Shown here: positions 11,854 to 23,362 of the stretch, piece by piece
Layout: every line of letters starts with the position of its first letter
How positions within the stretch are numbered: position 1 is the first letter of the stretch
NCBI RefSeq assembly: GCF_910589235.1
Contig: NC_060957.1
Span: 14,811,006-14,875,005, forward strand
Origin: Vespa crabro
Lineage: Eukaryota; Arthropoda; Insecta; Hymenoptera; Vespidae
DNA: 64,000 bases
Reading direction: 5' to 3'
Translations under genes and position numbers: made by a program
Notes under the pieces: generated by a model
What the model saw: the letters and a program-made list of their open reading frames with translations, nothing else
Databases searched by the model: none
What the model was told of the DNA's origin: nothing

Positions 11854-13116
11854 ATATATGTTTATATCTATTTATCCATCTGTCTATTTCCGTTGGCGCG
11901 TATACTAATCCGACGGAGACGACGACAGCAAAGGAAAAAGTATCGTTTTAAATGCCGATTGATGGAGATGAAACGAAGAGATGGTAGAAATATAGGAAAG
12001 CGACAGGAACATAGTCGAGCAATGTCATACTTGCGTGCACCCGCATTCATGGTATCGTCGTTCCCCGACAATAGCCAAATTGCCGGATACGTCGCATCCG
12101 CGAAAGCGATCGTCCAAAGCCCGAAATTTCCGCTTTCTCTCGTTCATCGTGACGTTACGTCCTTCGAGATCTCTCCCAATGTCCTCACAAAGTCTATAAT
12201 ACATTATATGAATATTATTGCATTTTATTAGCCGCGTCAAAGTATCTCGTTTAACGAACGACGATCTCGTACGACGAAAACCGTCGCGTAGGAAAGGAAA
12301 GGAAACGAGGCTATCGACGCGTTATCGCTCTTCGCCTAGAATTTCTCATGCTAATAAGCGGCATAGCGACCAACCGAACGCATCGAAGAAACTAACATTT
12401 TATCGGACGAAACATTTAGTCAGCCGATCAGAACGCCAATAACCATACGAACGTTGAAAAATCCCACGACGAAAATCTTATCCCTTTTTTCTCATTTTCT
12501 TCTTCCTTTGTCCATTCACAACGAACGAGTCTGTGATAACGAATCGCCCAAATGATTTTTGCCTTTGAAACTTATCCTTAATCGATTCGACTCCATGGAA
12601 AGAAACGTGATTATCTATTGAAGAACTAATATGTTCTTGAAAAAACATTTTCATTTTTTACTTGCTTCGAGAAAAGACGAGTGTACCTGGTATGCGGTTA
12701 CCGCGTGCTCTCCAAGTTCACCGCCACCGCCCTCGGCACGATCTAACGACGCGCGTCTCTAAGCTCTCGCGGTGCACCGCGTTACTGTTCCATTTCAGTT
12801 TTCATTTCAGCTTCTCTCTAGACGCAACCAGCCCTTTAGCGTTTATTTGATAAACACGCAAAGAGTCGCTCGACTCGTATCTCTTGCCAACAGACTCGTC
12901 CAAAATATAAAAGACGCTATCCAGTCCGTCTGCTGTCGGTTGCATCGGAAAACAAACATTACGAAATTATAACGCGTACGCCTAGGCATCGTCAATTTTC
13001 TGCCTGGTTTACGTCCGCGGAGAACTTGATACCACCTCATCTTTCTGTACCCTTTTTCCTCCACCGGTATCGTCAGAACGAAGAAACGAACGATAAACTA
13101 ACGTACATATTTATAC

Positions 13117-13165
<49 letters not shown>

Positions 13166-14369
13166 CACATATATACGTGTCTGTTGCAACCCATACGTAA
13201 AAGCGTATATTTGAAGCAGACGCACGCGATAAAGTTATTTTTTTCCAACGCCATGGTACACCACGTGCACTTGAAACGTACGGCAGATGGTCCGATGACC
13301 CTGCCTTCGACCGGACACACACGGACGACGAAGAGGATGCCTTCCTGCTTTTTAATCAGTTCCATTTAAAATCTTTTTCGATTTTTAAAATGCACGGGAA
13401 ATTCAATTAATTTGTCTCGAGTTAAGTGTAACGATTGGAAGGATCTTAAAACGGTCATTATTAATTCGCTCCAATATCGTCGTAATATAATAAAGGTACT
13501 ATTCGAAAAGCGCGCTCTTAAGACAGAAACGGTGTAAAGATGGATATAGGCAATGCTCGAGGCTACGCGAGTCGCATCGAAATTCAAGGATTAGACTGTG
13601 CGATCGAAGGGACGATGCGAACGTGCGCATACAGTCGTAAAGCCATAATGTTCTTTGGAATATTAATCAAGATAATAGCGATGCTATACCTTACGACTCT
13701 AATATGTACTTAAGTGGATATAAATACGTTTTAATATTTTACACGATTATCTCAGATCAAGGGGCATACGACGAGGCGTAAACGATTATAAGACTGTAGG
13801 ACTAAATGGAATAGAGAAAACTTATGTTTTTCTATGTGTTCTGGGAACACGGTGCGTCCTTTACGTATAAGAGAGACGCACGCGAAACGACCAAATTTCG
13901 CTAGGCAGTGTGGGTCGCGGCGAGTCTCACGGGAAAGAGGCAAGACCGTTCCGTTCATTTTAATTCATTTCCATTATTGAAATGTCCAACTAGAGTTTGT
14001 GCCTCTATCCTGTCGCGTCTATTGTCTATTATCATTGTAGCGAATATAGGAATCAACATGAGAGAAACCCCTCTATACGCTCTCGATTCTTCTCCAGATC
14101 GTTATCAAAAATTTTTCTTCGCGAACGATACCACCACCGATTCGCAGACATTTTTACCATTTCTTTCAAACATCCTTATAGATAATTCTCAAATTTAAGA
14201 CTTTTTATTTCAAAGCATTATTTTTTTCATCGTCTTTATCTGCGAGATATCATTTCTTCTTTGGACGATACTCACTTGAAACTTTGGGGATAGTTTTGGT
14301 ATGTCAAAGGAAGGACTAATGATGACCAGAGGCAGCAAAGAAAGAAATAGCAAGAGGAGCGAGTGCGTG

Positions 14370-14408
<39 letters not shown>

Positions 14409-15072
14409 GAGGCAGAGAGAGAGAAAGAGAGAGAGCAAGCAATTATTTTCGTTACGCACCGCATCTGTCGCAGACAGAATTCTTCAGCTCTCTAAATTTC
14501 ATGAGTCAATTAATGCGCGCGTGCTCTCGTACATAGCCTACCTACGTATCTAGAAACGTGTATATAATTGGAGATAATCGATTTTTTCAAATAAAAGGCG
14601 GCAAAATATTTGCGTACCTATCGCGATCGAGTGAAAGATTAAAAGAAAATATGCTAATGGAGAATCGTAAATTGGATGGAACGACAATGACGACGTAAAG
14701 TCCGAGTTTATCTAAAACGCGCAGCAGAATTCGAAAAGGCGTCACCGTCGTCGTCGTTTCTCGAAGATTTGTTTCGAGACCATGGAAAGTGGTGATGGAG
14801 GAGAATCCTCGATATCGCAGAGTCACATCTACCGTCGAAGGCGCGCTCGACAAAGAACCGATTGAGAGACGAAGCAAGAATGTTGGCGGCGCGGCGAGCG
14901 TGACGGGAACGATATTAGATAGGCTAGGCTGTCATAGGCAAGGTTGAACGCTGCTAGACGAGGGCAAACGAACAATTAGGGATTAGGGCGAGGCGAATTG
15001 TGACTTACCCTCGGTGCCAAGAGCAAAGACCAGTAAGAGAAGAATAGGTCCGAGTTTGCGAAGCCAATCCAT
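6685..15072 (-). CDS. Beaten-path family Ig-domain surface protein, gene A
   Basis: Neural adhesion and guidance protein of the insect Beat family, whose known members bind Sidestep-type receptors during axon guidance. Exons on the - strand: 15072-15009, 7928-7723, 7612-7477, 7404-7265, 7144-6880 and 6755-6685, total 293 residues. Exon 1 encodes a signal peptide (MDWLRKLGPILLLLVFALG). The first Ig domain is split over exons 2 and 3, with C47 (LEC) and C114 (GRYRC) as the disulfide pair and the family-typical SVKWYKDGNEFYRYVP and RCEVSAEAP. A second Ig-like region follows in exons 4-5 (FNCTS, SWFINGEP, IKCLA). The last exon encodes only a small-residue stretch and a hydrophobic tail (SSLSLLTLGLLIFR) ending at the stop, typical of a GPI-anchor signal. 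N-glycosylation sequons occur at NST (residue 93) and NCT. Intron 1 is 7.1 kb. Which Drosophila beat group it belongs to cannot be decided here. Confidence 0.88.
7176..7228. repeat. (CT)n microsatellite in intron 4 of beat-family gene A
   Basis: About 26 CT units lie within the 120-base intron between exons 4 and 5. On the gene's sense strand this is (GA)n, which makes the intron unusually purine-rich just ahead of its acceptor. Confidence 0.95.
8384..8447. repeat. (GTGC)n microsatellite
   Basis: About 10 GTGC units are followed by imperfect GTAC/GAGT units. It lies in intron 1 of beat-family gene A. Confidence 0.95.
10327..10384. repeat. (GA)n microsatellite
   Basis: Uninterrupted GA run of about 29 units in intron 1 of beat-family gene A. 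A shorter GA run lies at 9622-9648. Confidence 0.95.
13123..13162. repeat. (TA)n microsatellite
   Basis: About 20 TA units in intron 1 of beat-family gene A, followed by CATACACA-type units. Confidence 0.95.
14369..14409. repeat. (GATA)n microsatellite
   Basis: Ten GATA units running into a purine-rich GAGA stretch (to about 14435), in intron 1 of beat-family gene A, about 0.6 kb from the first exon. Confidence 0.95.
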
Positions 15073-15292
15073 GCTGGTGGTAACGACGAAAACGGCGATG
15101 ACGAGAAGGGAAAACCGTCCAAGTTACTTCTGCTTCGAGGACGTCGCGACGTCGCCCGAAGGAGGAGACGCGCGCCAGCGCGACGCTATCCCTGCTTCGG
15201 CCCTGGCACGGCCCTGGCACGGCTCTAGTCAGGTCGTACGTTGCCCTTTGACATCCACCGCGATAACGGGAGCGGCGGTCATCGAGAGCTCC

Positions 15293-15294
<2 letters not shown>

Positions 15295-15328
<34 letters not shown>

Positions 15329-15358
15329 CCTTTATCTTGGGCGCGCGCGCGCGCGCGC
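15295..15358. repeat. (CT)n and (GC)n runs upstream of beat-family gene A
   Basis: A CT run of about 15 units is followed by a spacer and nine GC units. They are located 220-290 bases upstream of the gene A start codon and so probably lie in its promoter or 5' UTR. Confidence 0.9.
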
Positions 15359-16995
15359 CACGCACCTATACGTTCTACCGCCAAAATGTTCTCCTTGACC
15401 TCTGACAAGGAACGACACTGTGAGTACGATACGTGCGATAACGTGTGACAGCCACGATGATCGTGCGTACTAGGACACGCGTCGCGCGGAAATACCGGTC
15501 GCCAAGAAGGCCTTTGCCTCGAGAACCGCGCGCTGCTTCCGACGCCAACGCCACCGACAACGACGACGACGCTGTCGCCACTGCCATCGCTGCCGCCGCC
15601 GCCGCCGCCGCCGCCGTCGCCGCCACCACCCCACCGCCACCACCACCACCGTTATTGCCGAAGACTCAAATTGTCGAACTTACTCGCTTTCCTCCCTTGT
15701 TGCGTTTTAGATATGCCAATTCGGAATTTTGCTTCTTTTATTTCGTTTTACCGTTTGTGCTACAAGTTTTTCTGGATACAATACTTCTTTCATTAACTAG
15801 TTTTTTCTCTTCCAAATCTTGTGAACGCAGTTGCGCAAACGTTGAATCAAATTCTCTTTTCGCTCAAATGTTCGAAATTTCTTATTATCGAGTATTCAAA
15901 TTGGCTAGTCCAATTGAAATGACAGAGAGATAAAACCAAAAGTTCATATCGACATTTCGAATACGGCTATGGCTACGAATACGTACATAAGTAGGTGGCT
16001 CCATAGTTTACGACCACGCCTATCGTCGAGCTCCATATTTCGCTTTTTATCCGATATTCTATTTCGTTGTAGCTTTTAAGCTCTTACGTATAGGATGTAC
16101 GGGGCATTTTGTACAATGTAACTGTTCCAATTTATCGGATCTCGTTCTACTTTTCTGGCGTGAGCAAATACCTGTCCATGTATGAGGCACACTTATTCTC
16201 TCATCGACACGTATCCGACACTATCCATGTTCTTATATTAGGCTCACTGGAATCATCGTCGGTGGAAGAAAATGACGACCTTCGCCAGTACTATATGTAT
16301 ATCCTTTATGAATATTACGAAAATGCAACTATATATGGTAGGACATGTATGTCTAGGTTGAACGTAATTGTTGGCATACCTTTAACTTGAGCCATGATAT
16401 AGGTGGCAGGAGAAAGCGTGAAACGCACGAGAGGAAGGGAATACTGTGTCTTCGTGCAAAAGTTAAGAACAAAAGAATGACTGCACCGACGGCTGAGCTA
16501 ATGAGAAATAATCGAGTTAAGCCGAGTTATTTTAAACGGAAAAGTTGCACTCGAAAGGATGCGGCTCGAATGAGATGAGTTGGGTCGACGAAATTAACGG
16601 GTCGAATTAGCTTTTAACTCGTCGAGGAAAACGCGTAGACCTTGTGTACCGCTTGATAAGAAAAAACGTATTTAAAAGTGCGCGCATTACGTATCTACGT
16701 ATGTGTACAAATATAATAATAAACGTACAAACACATAGAACGTACGTACGTGCACGCGAAGAAAGTATTTCTACGTCGCTCTATGAGATAGTTTCTGGGT
16801 ACGCGCTTTTCTACTTATGCACGCGTTTCTACGTACGCATGCGTGTCTCATCACTGGTGTTATTTAACGGCGAAAGCTTTGCTCTCATATTATGTTTGTG
16901 CATATATATGTGTGTATATATATAAGACGAACGAATCGTACGTTTAATAGATTAGCGCGTATCGGTAATTGGATTGCACACACTTTCTTGGTATA

Positions 16996-16997
<2 letters not shown>

Positions 16998-17050
<53 letters not shown>
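16998..17050. repeat. (AT)n then (GTAT)n microsatellite
   Basis: About 20 AT units pass into three GTAT units. It is intergenic, between the two beat-family genes. Confidence 0.95.
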
Positions 17051-20000
17051 TTATTGCTAAATTCGATGATTCGCGATAGTAGGTACTTATTTTAAGATTT
17101 GAAACGCTTCGAATTAACGAGGGAACAGTAGCTTCGTTTAGGGTTCTTACCAAGCACTTTAAAGAACCTTTCAGCGCGGGCCTATAGTTTATACGTCTAT
17201 TGCCCGTATATATGCGCAAGTCGATTGAACGAGTCTGTTGTAGCGCTTTTATTTCCTGCCCTCGTTTAGCTCGCGCATCTCGTAGAACCCGCATTTCGTA
17301 CAATTACCCAAAAGGTCCATTCGTTCCATTTAAAAGATTGAAATTTTACGAAAACTTGTTCGACCGTACGAGAAGAGCCTAGTAAATGCCTGGTAACGTT
17401 GAACTTTGCAAAGTTACGAGCTTTATCCAGGCCCGTCCGATTGGCGCGTTGAAAAATAGAAATTTTAAGTTCGATTCGTGATAATCGTTTGGCGATTTGT
17501 AACGATTCGTCTTTTATTTGCGCTATGCTATAATAATCGCGCAGTAGCCCTGCATTCTTCGTGAAACGATGCGATAGTGCGAGGGAAACTTTTTGAAAAA
17601 AAGTTCCGCTCACGTTGTAGGGAGAGGAAAGAAAGAGGCGAGGGCGGGCAATTAGTTGGACGCTAGCATCTGCCATTTCGAATTCGTCGTGTCCCTGACC
17701 CTCGTGACTGCGTGCGTGCATGCTTGGTTGCGTGCGTGCAAGTCGCGAGCCAGAGACAGAATCTACGAGAGCTAGCAGCTGTCCAATTTTGATGATAGAC
17801 CAGACCCGAGTCGACGACGGATTACGTCGAATGCGTGGAAACTACTTAGATTTGCTGCGTAAGAGCTATAAGGGGCTCGATTAGCGTCATTCAGGATTTC
17901 GTATATATCTCATCGACGAAACACGAACAAACTGCTAGGTCGTACGTTAGGACATATCACGTTTGTCTTTGTTTGAACGAACATCCTTCGTTAAGCGTAT
18001 CCTTCCTTTCGTCGAAAGGACGAGTTTTATTTTTTTTTCTTGTCAATGCCGCGGAAACAGAAATTTGATTATATATACCGTTGACCCGAAGTATTACATC
18101 GATATCGTTTAATCATTGTCGAGATTGATCAAATCATCGGAGACTTTTATCCGAGATGAAATAAAGAAAAAGTATCGTTAAAATGCGACAATAAATTTTT
18201 AAAGAAAATCATCGAACGTAAGATCGATAAGTTGAAGAATTTTGTCCTATGACGATTTATTGTCAGTTTTGTAATTATCGCTGAAAGAAATGTGAAAAAT
18301 CGCAACAAGTTCGCAAGGTTACATGTTATCATCTTTGACGCTTTCCGGAATCGCAAGTACTTTATGCAAATCATCTCGAGCTACGTACTTACTTGGGCGA
18401 GAAGCGCTTCTCCTCCTCTCCCTATCGTGTCTATCTATTCGTTTCCCCTACTTTTCTTCGCTGCGTCTCATAGTTTTACTTTTGCATTTCTCACTTTTAC
18501 GGGCTTTACTTTTCCTCGAGATGACCCACTTTGTGTCTTCCCAATGGAAAATGCACAGAGTCATCTCTCTCTCTCTCTCTCTCCTCGCTCTTTTTTCTTT
18601 CTTTCCGTACCGGATCCTTTTATTTTACTTCTACATTTTTTGCGTCAACTTTTGTTATCGTCCTTTGTTCGAATATTGTTAGAAAAAAGAAAGATTACCT
18701 ACTCAAAGTTTCGTTCCGTTCGTTAAAGTCACACGGCCAACGAAGAAACCGCTATGGGTGATTGTGTTCTTTGTAACTGAAGGGTTTCACGATGAGGCAA
18801 TAAAATAATTTATTTCAAATGCAATATTAATAGAGCGTGTATAGTACGCCGGTTGTGTTATTTGTCGCTTACGGAATGCTTACGGTAATCCTTACGGAAA
18901 ATCACACGCGCGTTATCTACCAGGAAAATATATTGGTACATACTTATTAATTACTTTAGGCAGAGAGCTCTTTTCACCCAGAAAGAAAATCGCAGGATTA
19001 GCGTTGCAAGACGTTTCGTTTTTTTCTTATGTTTCGCTTGGCAAACAAACAAGTTAATATTTGTCCCACTTCGCGTGCATTGTTTGCGATAAGAGATTTT
19101 TAACTTTTAAAAAAGACAAAGTTTGGAGAAAAAAGGTGTATTACCAGAGCGGTGATAAAGGTACGATGCGCGCAATCGATGAACATTTTTTTCGTCCACC
19201 TCTCATTCCATTAAATACGGGCCGTTTCATCGAAAATGGTTTGATGTCATAGCATCTCCTATATATACGCGAAAACCGCACATTTTATGTGCCAGTTTCA
19301 TGCTCGCATAAGCATCTGTAATATTCCTCGAGTATCTACTTACGCAACACGACCACTCATACTTATCCAAGTATGCTACGTATACGAGTGCAGCGTGTGT
19401 CTAAGTCTACTATAGATTATAGCTGTGGGAATCTGTACGCGTGTATATATCAACGGACGTATCAAATTTAAACGATACCAAAAGTCATCCTTCATTTTTA
19501 TTCCAAAGTGATTTTTCAAGCTGATCATCTCGATTAAATGAAGTTCTTTTGCCATTTTCTATTACCCTTTGAAATGATCATTTTAATTTTCGATTCGATT
19601 GAAAATACATACAGATTTGGATTCGATCGATTCGACTCGTTGAATCGAAAAAGTTAAACGTTATTATTTTACGATTTTATCGTTATAGATTTGAAGATTA
19701 GAATGAGAAAGCGACGTTTGTGTTCTCTAATCATTTTTTAAAACGATCAGGATAACGAAGCTATTATCGGATAGTTTGATATATACCGTCTATCGTCTAT
19801 CGTTCGAATTTTAAGCCATCGCGAATCGAAAAATATACATATTCGATAGAATAAGAGGGTTGTGCACCTGTAACGCTCGCCATCGTACGATGTCATACGA
19901 TGATATTCACTCGGGGGACTCGAGCTACGAGTATATCTAAGTAAGTACATCTTCGAACGGAGGAGCCGAATTGATAAAAACGACTCTAGGGAGAAGGGTG

Positions 20001-22336
20001 GAGACGTAGGAGACGACTTGGTAATATTTTTAAAAACTGTACAATGTGCTCTCGAGTATATATATAGGTTTATTATTTATGCGCGTGACAGTTTAACGTT
20101 GACTTCCTCGAACGAAGATAAAATGTACCTATATATAGGTTGTATTCCTTTATCGAAATTATGACGATTAATTTGTTCCTTTATCTCGATATATTTGAAA
20201 ATCGCCTAAACTTTTTATAAGCCGTCTTCCTTTAAAGAATGTCTGCACGAATGTCTGTAAAAATTTATCGAGGAAACGTTTAGAATATTTTCTCGTTATC
20301 GGGGACGCAGAAGAAAATTTAACGATACGCGCGTACGAAAAGACGAAGTCGAAAGAAATATTAGCCTAGGGAGCAAACGAGAGGGCGAATATCGATTTTC
20401 GGTCGCGCTAATAAATAAGCGCATGCGTCTTGTACTACGCTTCTACCTGGTGCTCAAAGAATTCCGACCCTGCAAGATCCTTTAAATTCCTTTTTCGAAT
20501 ATTCTCATCTAACGAGATCAATTTAATTTGCCAATTACACGATTTATGTATGTAGGTGCTTTTGCAGATATCTCCATTATACAGAAGTATATATATATAT
20601 ATATATATATACATACACACATACACGCACGCATACACATGTACGTACATAGATGTACGAATCTACTCCTGTATATTGTATTTTCACTCGAGGCTAACAG
20701 ATTTGGCACGATTGTAACGCGTTTAAGGATTGATTTCAATCGCTATTCGATATCATCTTTGTTAAATAGAACGGATCGAATTCATGAAGTCTCGCTTTAT
20801 TAACAATACTCTTCGCTCGTTTCTATTTGCTATACTTGCAGGTAATCGTATATGTAAATATTGGAGAGATAGAAAAACATGAGTCGATTGATCGAACGAC
20901 ATCTATATGTTTTTAAGCATAAAGTATTATCGATATTTTCGAAAAGCGATATGTACGATCGTATTATATGCGCGAAATCGTGAATACGTGTTCGAACGTC
21001 AAAGGGAGGGTTTGTAAGACTGCTGCCTTCAGGGGATGAAATTCATCCTGACGCGTGCAACTGGTACCCCAATTACTCGACGGGGATCGTTAGTCGATCT
21101 ACCTCTTTCTTTCGCACAAGCGCTCCATAGTCTCCCTATCTTCTTCTAACCCTCGGCCTTGTCCGTTGATTTCTCCTTACGATGAACAGGAAAAGGTCGC
21201 TTTTCGATGGAATAGTCGATTCAATCGTTTTTTATCGCCGTAACTGAAATGCCTTTTGTCTTTGAAATAAAAGCGATTGTCCTTAAATTCGTAACAACTT
21301 TAAATTTACTTATTGGATCCTATCAACATCATTCTCGTTTGCCTGAAATTTCAATTTGATCCTTTCTTCTATCTTAAACATTGTATTATTTCATTAGAAT
21401 CAAGAACATATGGCAATCGAGTTACAAATTTTATTAAGATAATATATATTAAGAAAAAGTCCATAAGGTTACAGGTAACTGTGATAACTATGATATCGAT
21501 CTGCGTGTCTTTTTTATTTTATCGAGACGATGGTAAGCTGTACGTAGATAACTAAGTTATTCGCTTACTGCATTTTTATATACGCGTATTAGGAGATCTT
21601 TATGTTTGTGAAATTTGAAACATTTAAAGAGCGTGGAAATACCAGTATAACTTTTAGGAAATGGATAATAATACATGAAGTAGGCTCAATAACGAGTTCA
21701 TCATTATTTTTGCAACAAGTGGATGTACCGGATACGTGTGTAGGCAGATAGGTACCTGCACACATATCTTTCTACATATATAGATAAGCGAACGTCACCG
21801 AAAAGCCATTCTACATATTATACATTCGACCGATATTTCGAGCTACATAGGAAACCTAAAAGTGACAATAATGGTCTAGATTTGCGACTCGTCAAATTCA
21901 ATTCTAGTATTTACCGTTATGAAATAACGACTGACCACATAATTATCATCCCCTTTTATCGATAATCTTAATTTTCATCGGCGTCTTGCTGAATCTCAAT
22001 AGATATTGAAACGTCTAATAGTAATACTTCAACGTAGTCGTGTTTAATCGACGAATTTTTCATATATAAGGCGGTTGCCTTATATTATGCTTATGTGCGA
22101 TCATGGGATAATTATTTGAATGTAATAATAAATCGGAGAATCAAAATAAAGCTATTTATGGATATTGAGTTAAAATCAACACATGATAGTCGCTCGATTG
22201 ACTTGCGTGTAAGTACAAGCAAAAGAAAGCCTATATTCGAGTAAACCTAGAGTTACATATGTATTTATATAGAAAGGTACGCGCGATATAGGAAAGCCCA
22301 TTCTCACCCTGGTGATAGGAGGGAGGAGGAGAGAGG

Positions 22337-22338
<2 letters not shown>

Positions 22339-22414
<76 letters not shown>
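22339..22414. repeat. (GA)n microsatellite, about 37 units
   Basis: The longest GA run in the window, about 0.95 kb upstream of the proposed start of beat-family gene B. GAGA-type sequences can bind GAGA factor in insects, but at this length slippage expansion explains it equally well. Confidence 0.95.
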
Positions 22415-22419
<5 letters not shown>

Positions 22420-22685
22420 TTGCAGCGATCATCGACTTGGAGAACGGCGCAGTCGCCTAGGAACGAACTAAAAGCCGACTCGCTCACTCCCACTCCTCTT
22501 TACTTCTCTCTTTCTCCTGGTGTTGTGGCCTCACTTCTTCCCTCTCTCTTTCTCTATCCCCGGGAGCTTCTCCACCCTCGCGAAGCGTCGCTAGCTCCGT
22601 GAACCATCGTCAACTACCACCGGTAGCGACGGCGGCGGTGATAGCGGTGGAGGTGGAGGCGGTGGCGGACGCAGCGATAGCACCG

Positions 22686-22701
22686 GCAGCAGCAGCAGCA
22701 C

Positions 22702-22763
<62 letters not shown>

Positions 22764-22790
22764 CCACCACCACCACCACCACCACCACTA
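22686..22790 (+). repeat. (CAG)n followed by (CAC)n
   Basis: About 25 CAG triplets with one interruption, then nine CAC triplets and CAT/CAC-rich sequence to about 22850. In the glutamine frame a TAG lies just upstream (about 22678) with no ATG after it. The polyalanine and polyproline frame lacks an ATG and resembles no protein. I therefore read it as transcribed, non-coding 5' flank of beat-family gene B rather than a polyQ exon. Confidence 0.85.
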
Positions 22791-23362
22791 CCACTACCAT
22801 CACTACCACACACCATCAACATCACTATCACCATCACCGTCACCACCACCAATAAGCGGCAGCAGTAGTCGTCGCGTGTCCCGCTTTACCACCTCCTCTT
22901 CTATTTAGCGGCCGCTCCGCCGATGCCGCAGTACCGACTGCTTTCCGCGGAAGGTGGAAACCCGTGTAACGCAACTATACATATATAGATTTTCAATTAG
23001 TCAAGTGGGCCGACCAGTAAGGAAGAAAATTATGTGCCATCCCGAAGAAAGAAGTTACACTTAAAGGCTTTATCGTCTTTCATCGACGATCCTCCATGTT
23101 ATACAAGTTCAAGAGAAGGAAAGGATCGATCCGCTACAAGGAGAAGAACGCGGACGAGGAGGTGGACGAGGACGAGGAAAAGCGCGCGCGTTAATGTCCT
23201 CTAAAAGAATAGGAGAACGGGAGAAAAGGAAAGGCCACGTTGGAACCATGAAAAGAATAAGGGTATCGTGAGAGATAGTTGTTCTCTTCCCTATTTCGTG
23301 GAAAAGTTCATGATCGGTACAACGCCGCGCCGTCCTGGAGAAGGAGAAGCATTCGCGAGAGG

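Larger units (their letters stand above)
7929..15008 (-). other. Intron 1 of beat-family gene A (7.1 kb)
   Basis: This separates the signal-peptide exon from the first Ig exon, as in many Beat genes, where large first introns carry neural enhancers. I find no other exon or gene in it. It contains many microsatellites: (GTGC)n 8384-8447, (GA)n 9622-9648 and 10327-10384, (GT)/(TA) 11816-11855, (TA)n 13123-13162 and (GATA)n 14369-14409. Open frames here lack family resemblance and overlap repeats. The call depends on both flanking exons being joined, which intron phase 1 on both sides supports. Confidence 0.75.
15073..23362. other. 8.3-kb region between the head-to-head beat-family genes
   Basis: No further gene was recognised. 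Both ends, next to the two first coding exons, are GC-richer and full of simple repeats: (CT)n 15295-15325, (GC)n 15341-15358 and GCC/CAC runs 15590-15650 on the left; (GA)n 22339-22414 and (CAG)n/(CAC)n 22686-22790 on the right. These edges probably hold the promoters and 5' UTRs. The middle (about 16-22 kb) is AT-rich, with CpG-containing patches and microsatellites at 16998-17050 and 20588-20611. Shared regulation of the pair is plausible but not shown by sequence. Confidence 0.6.

Noticed and set aside
15445..15933. 162-codon frame with alanine and proline runs upstream of beat-family gene A
   Set aside because: It follows a GCC/CAC simple repeat and shows no known domain; it is more likely promoter or UTR sequence.
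17266..17721. 151-codon reverse frame between the beat-family genes
   Set aside because: It has no recognisable domain, signal or splice context, and such lengths occur by chance in GC-richer patches.
21047..21061. CCTGACGCGTGCAAC, resembling a telomerase RNA template for the TTGCGTCAGGG repeat
   Set aside because: Only the first eight bases match the required complement before an interruption; a working template must be continuous for more than one repeat.
22599..22868. Polyalanine/polyproline or polyglutamine/polyhistidine exon
   Set aside because: The glutamine frame has a TAG just upstream and no ATG; the alanine frame has no ATG and no recognisable domain.
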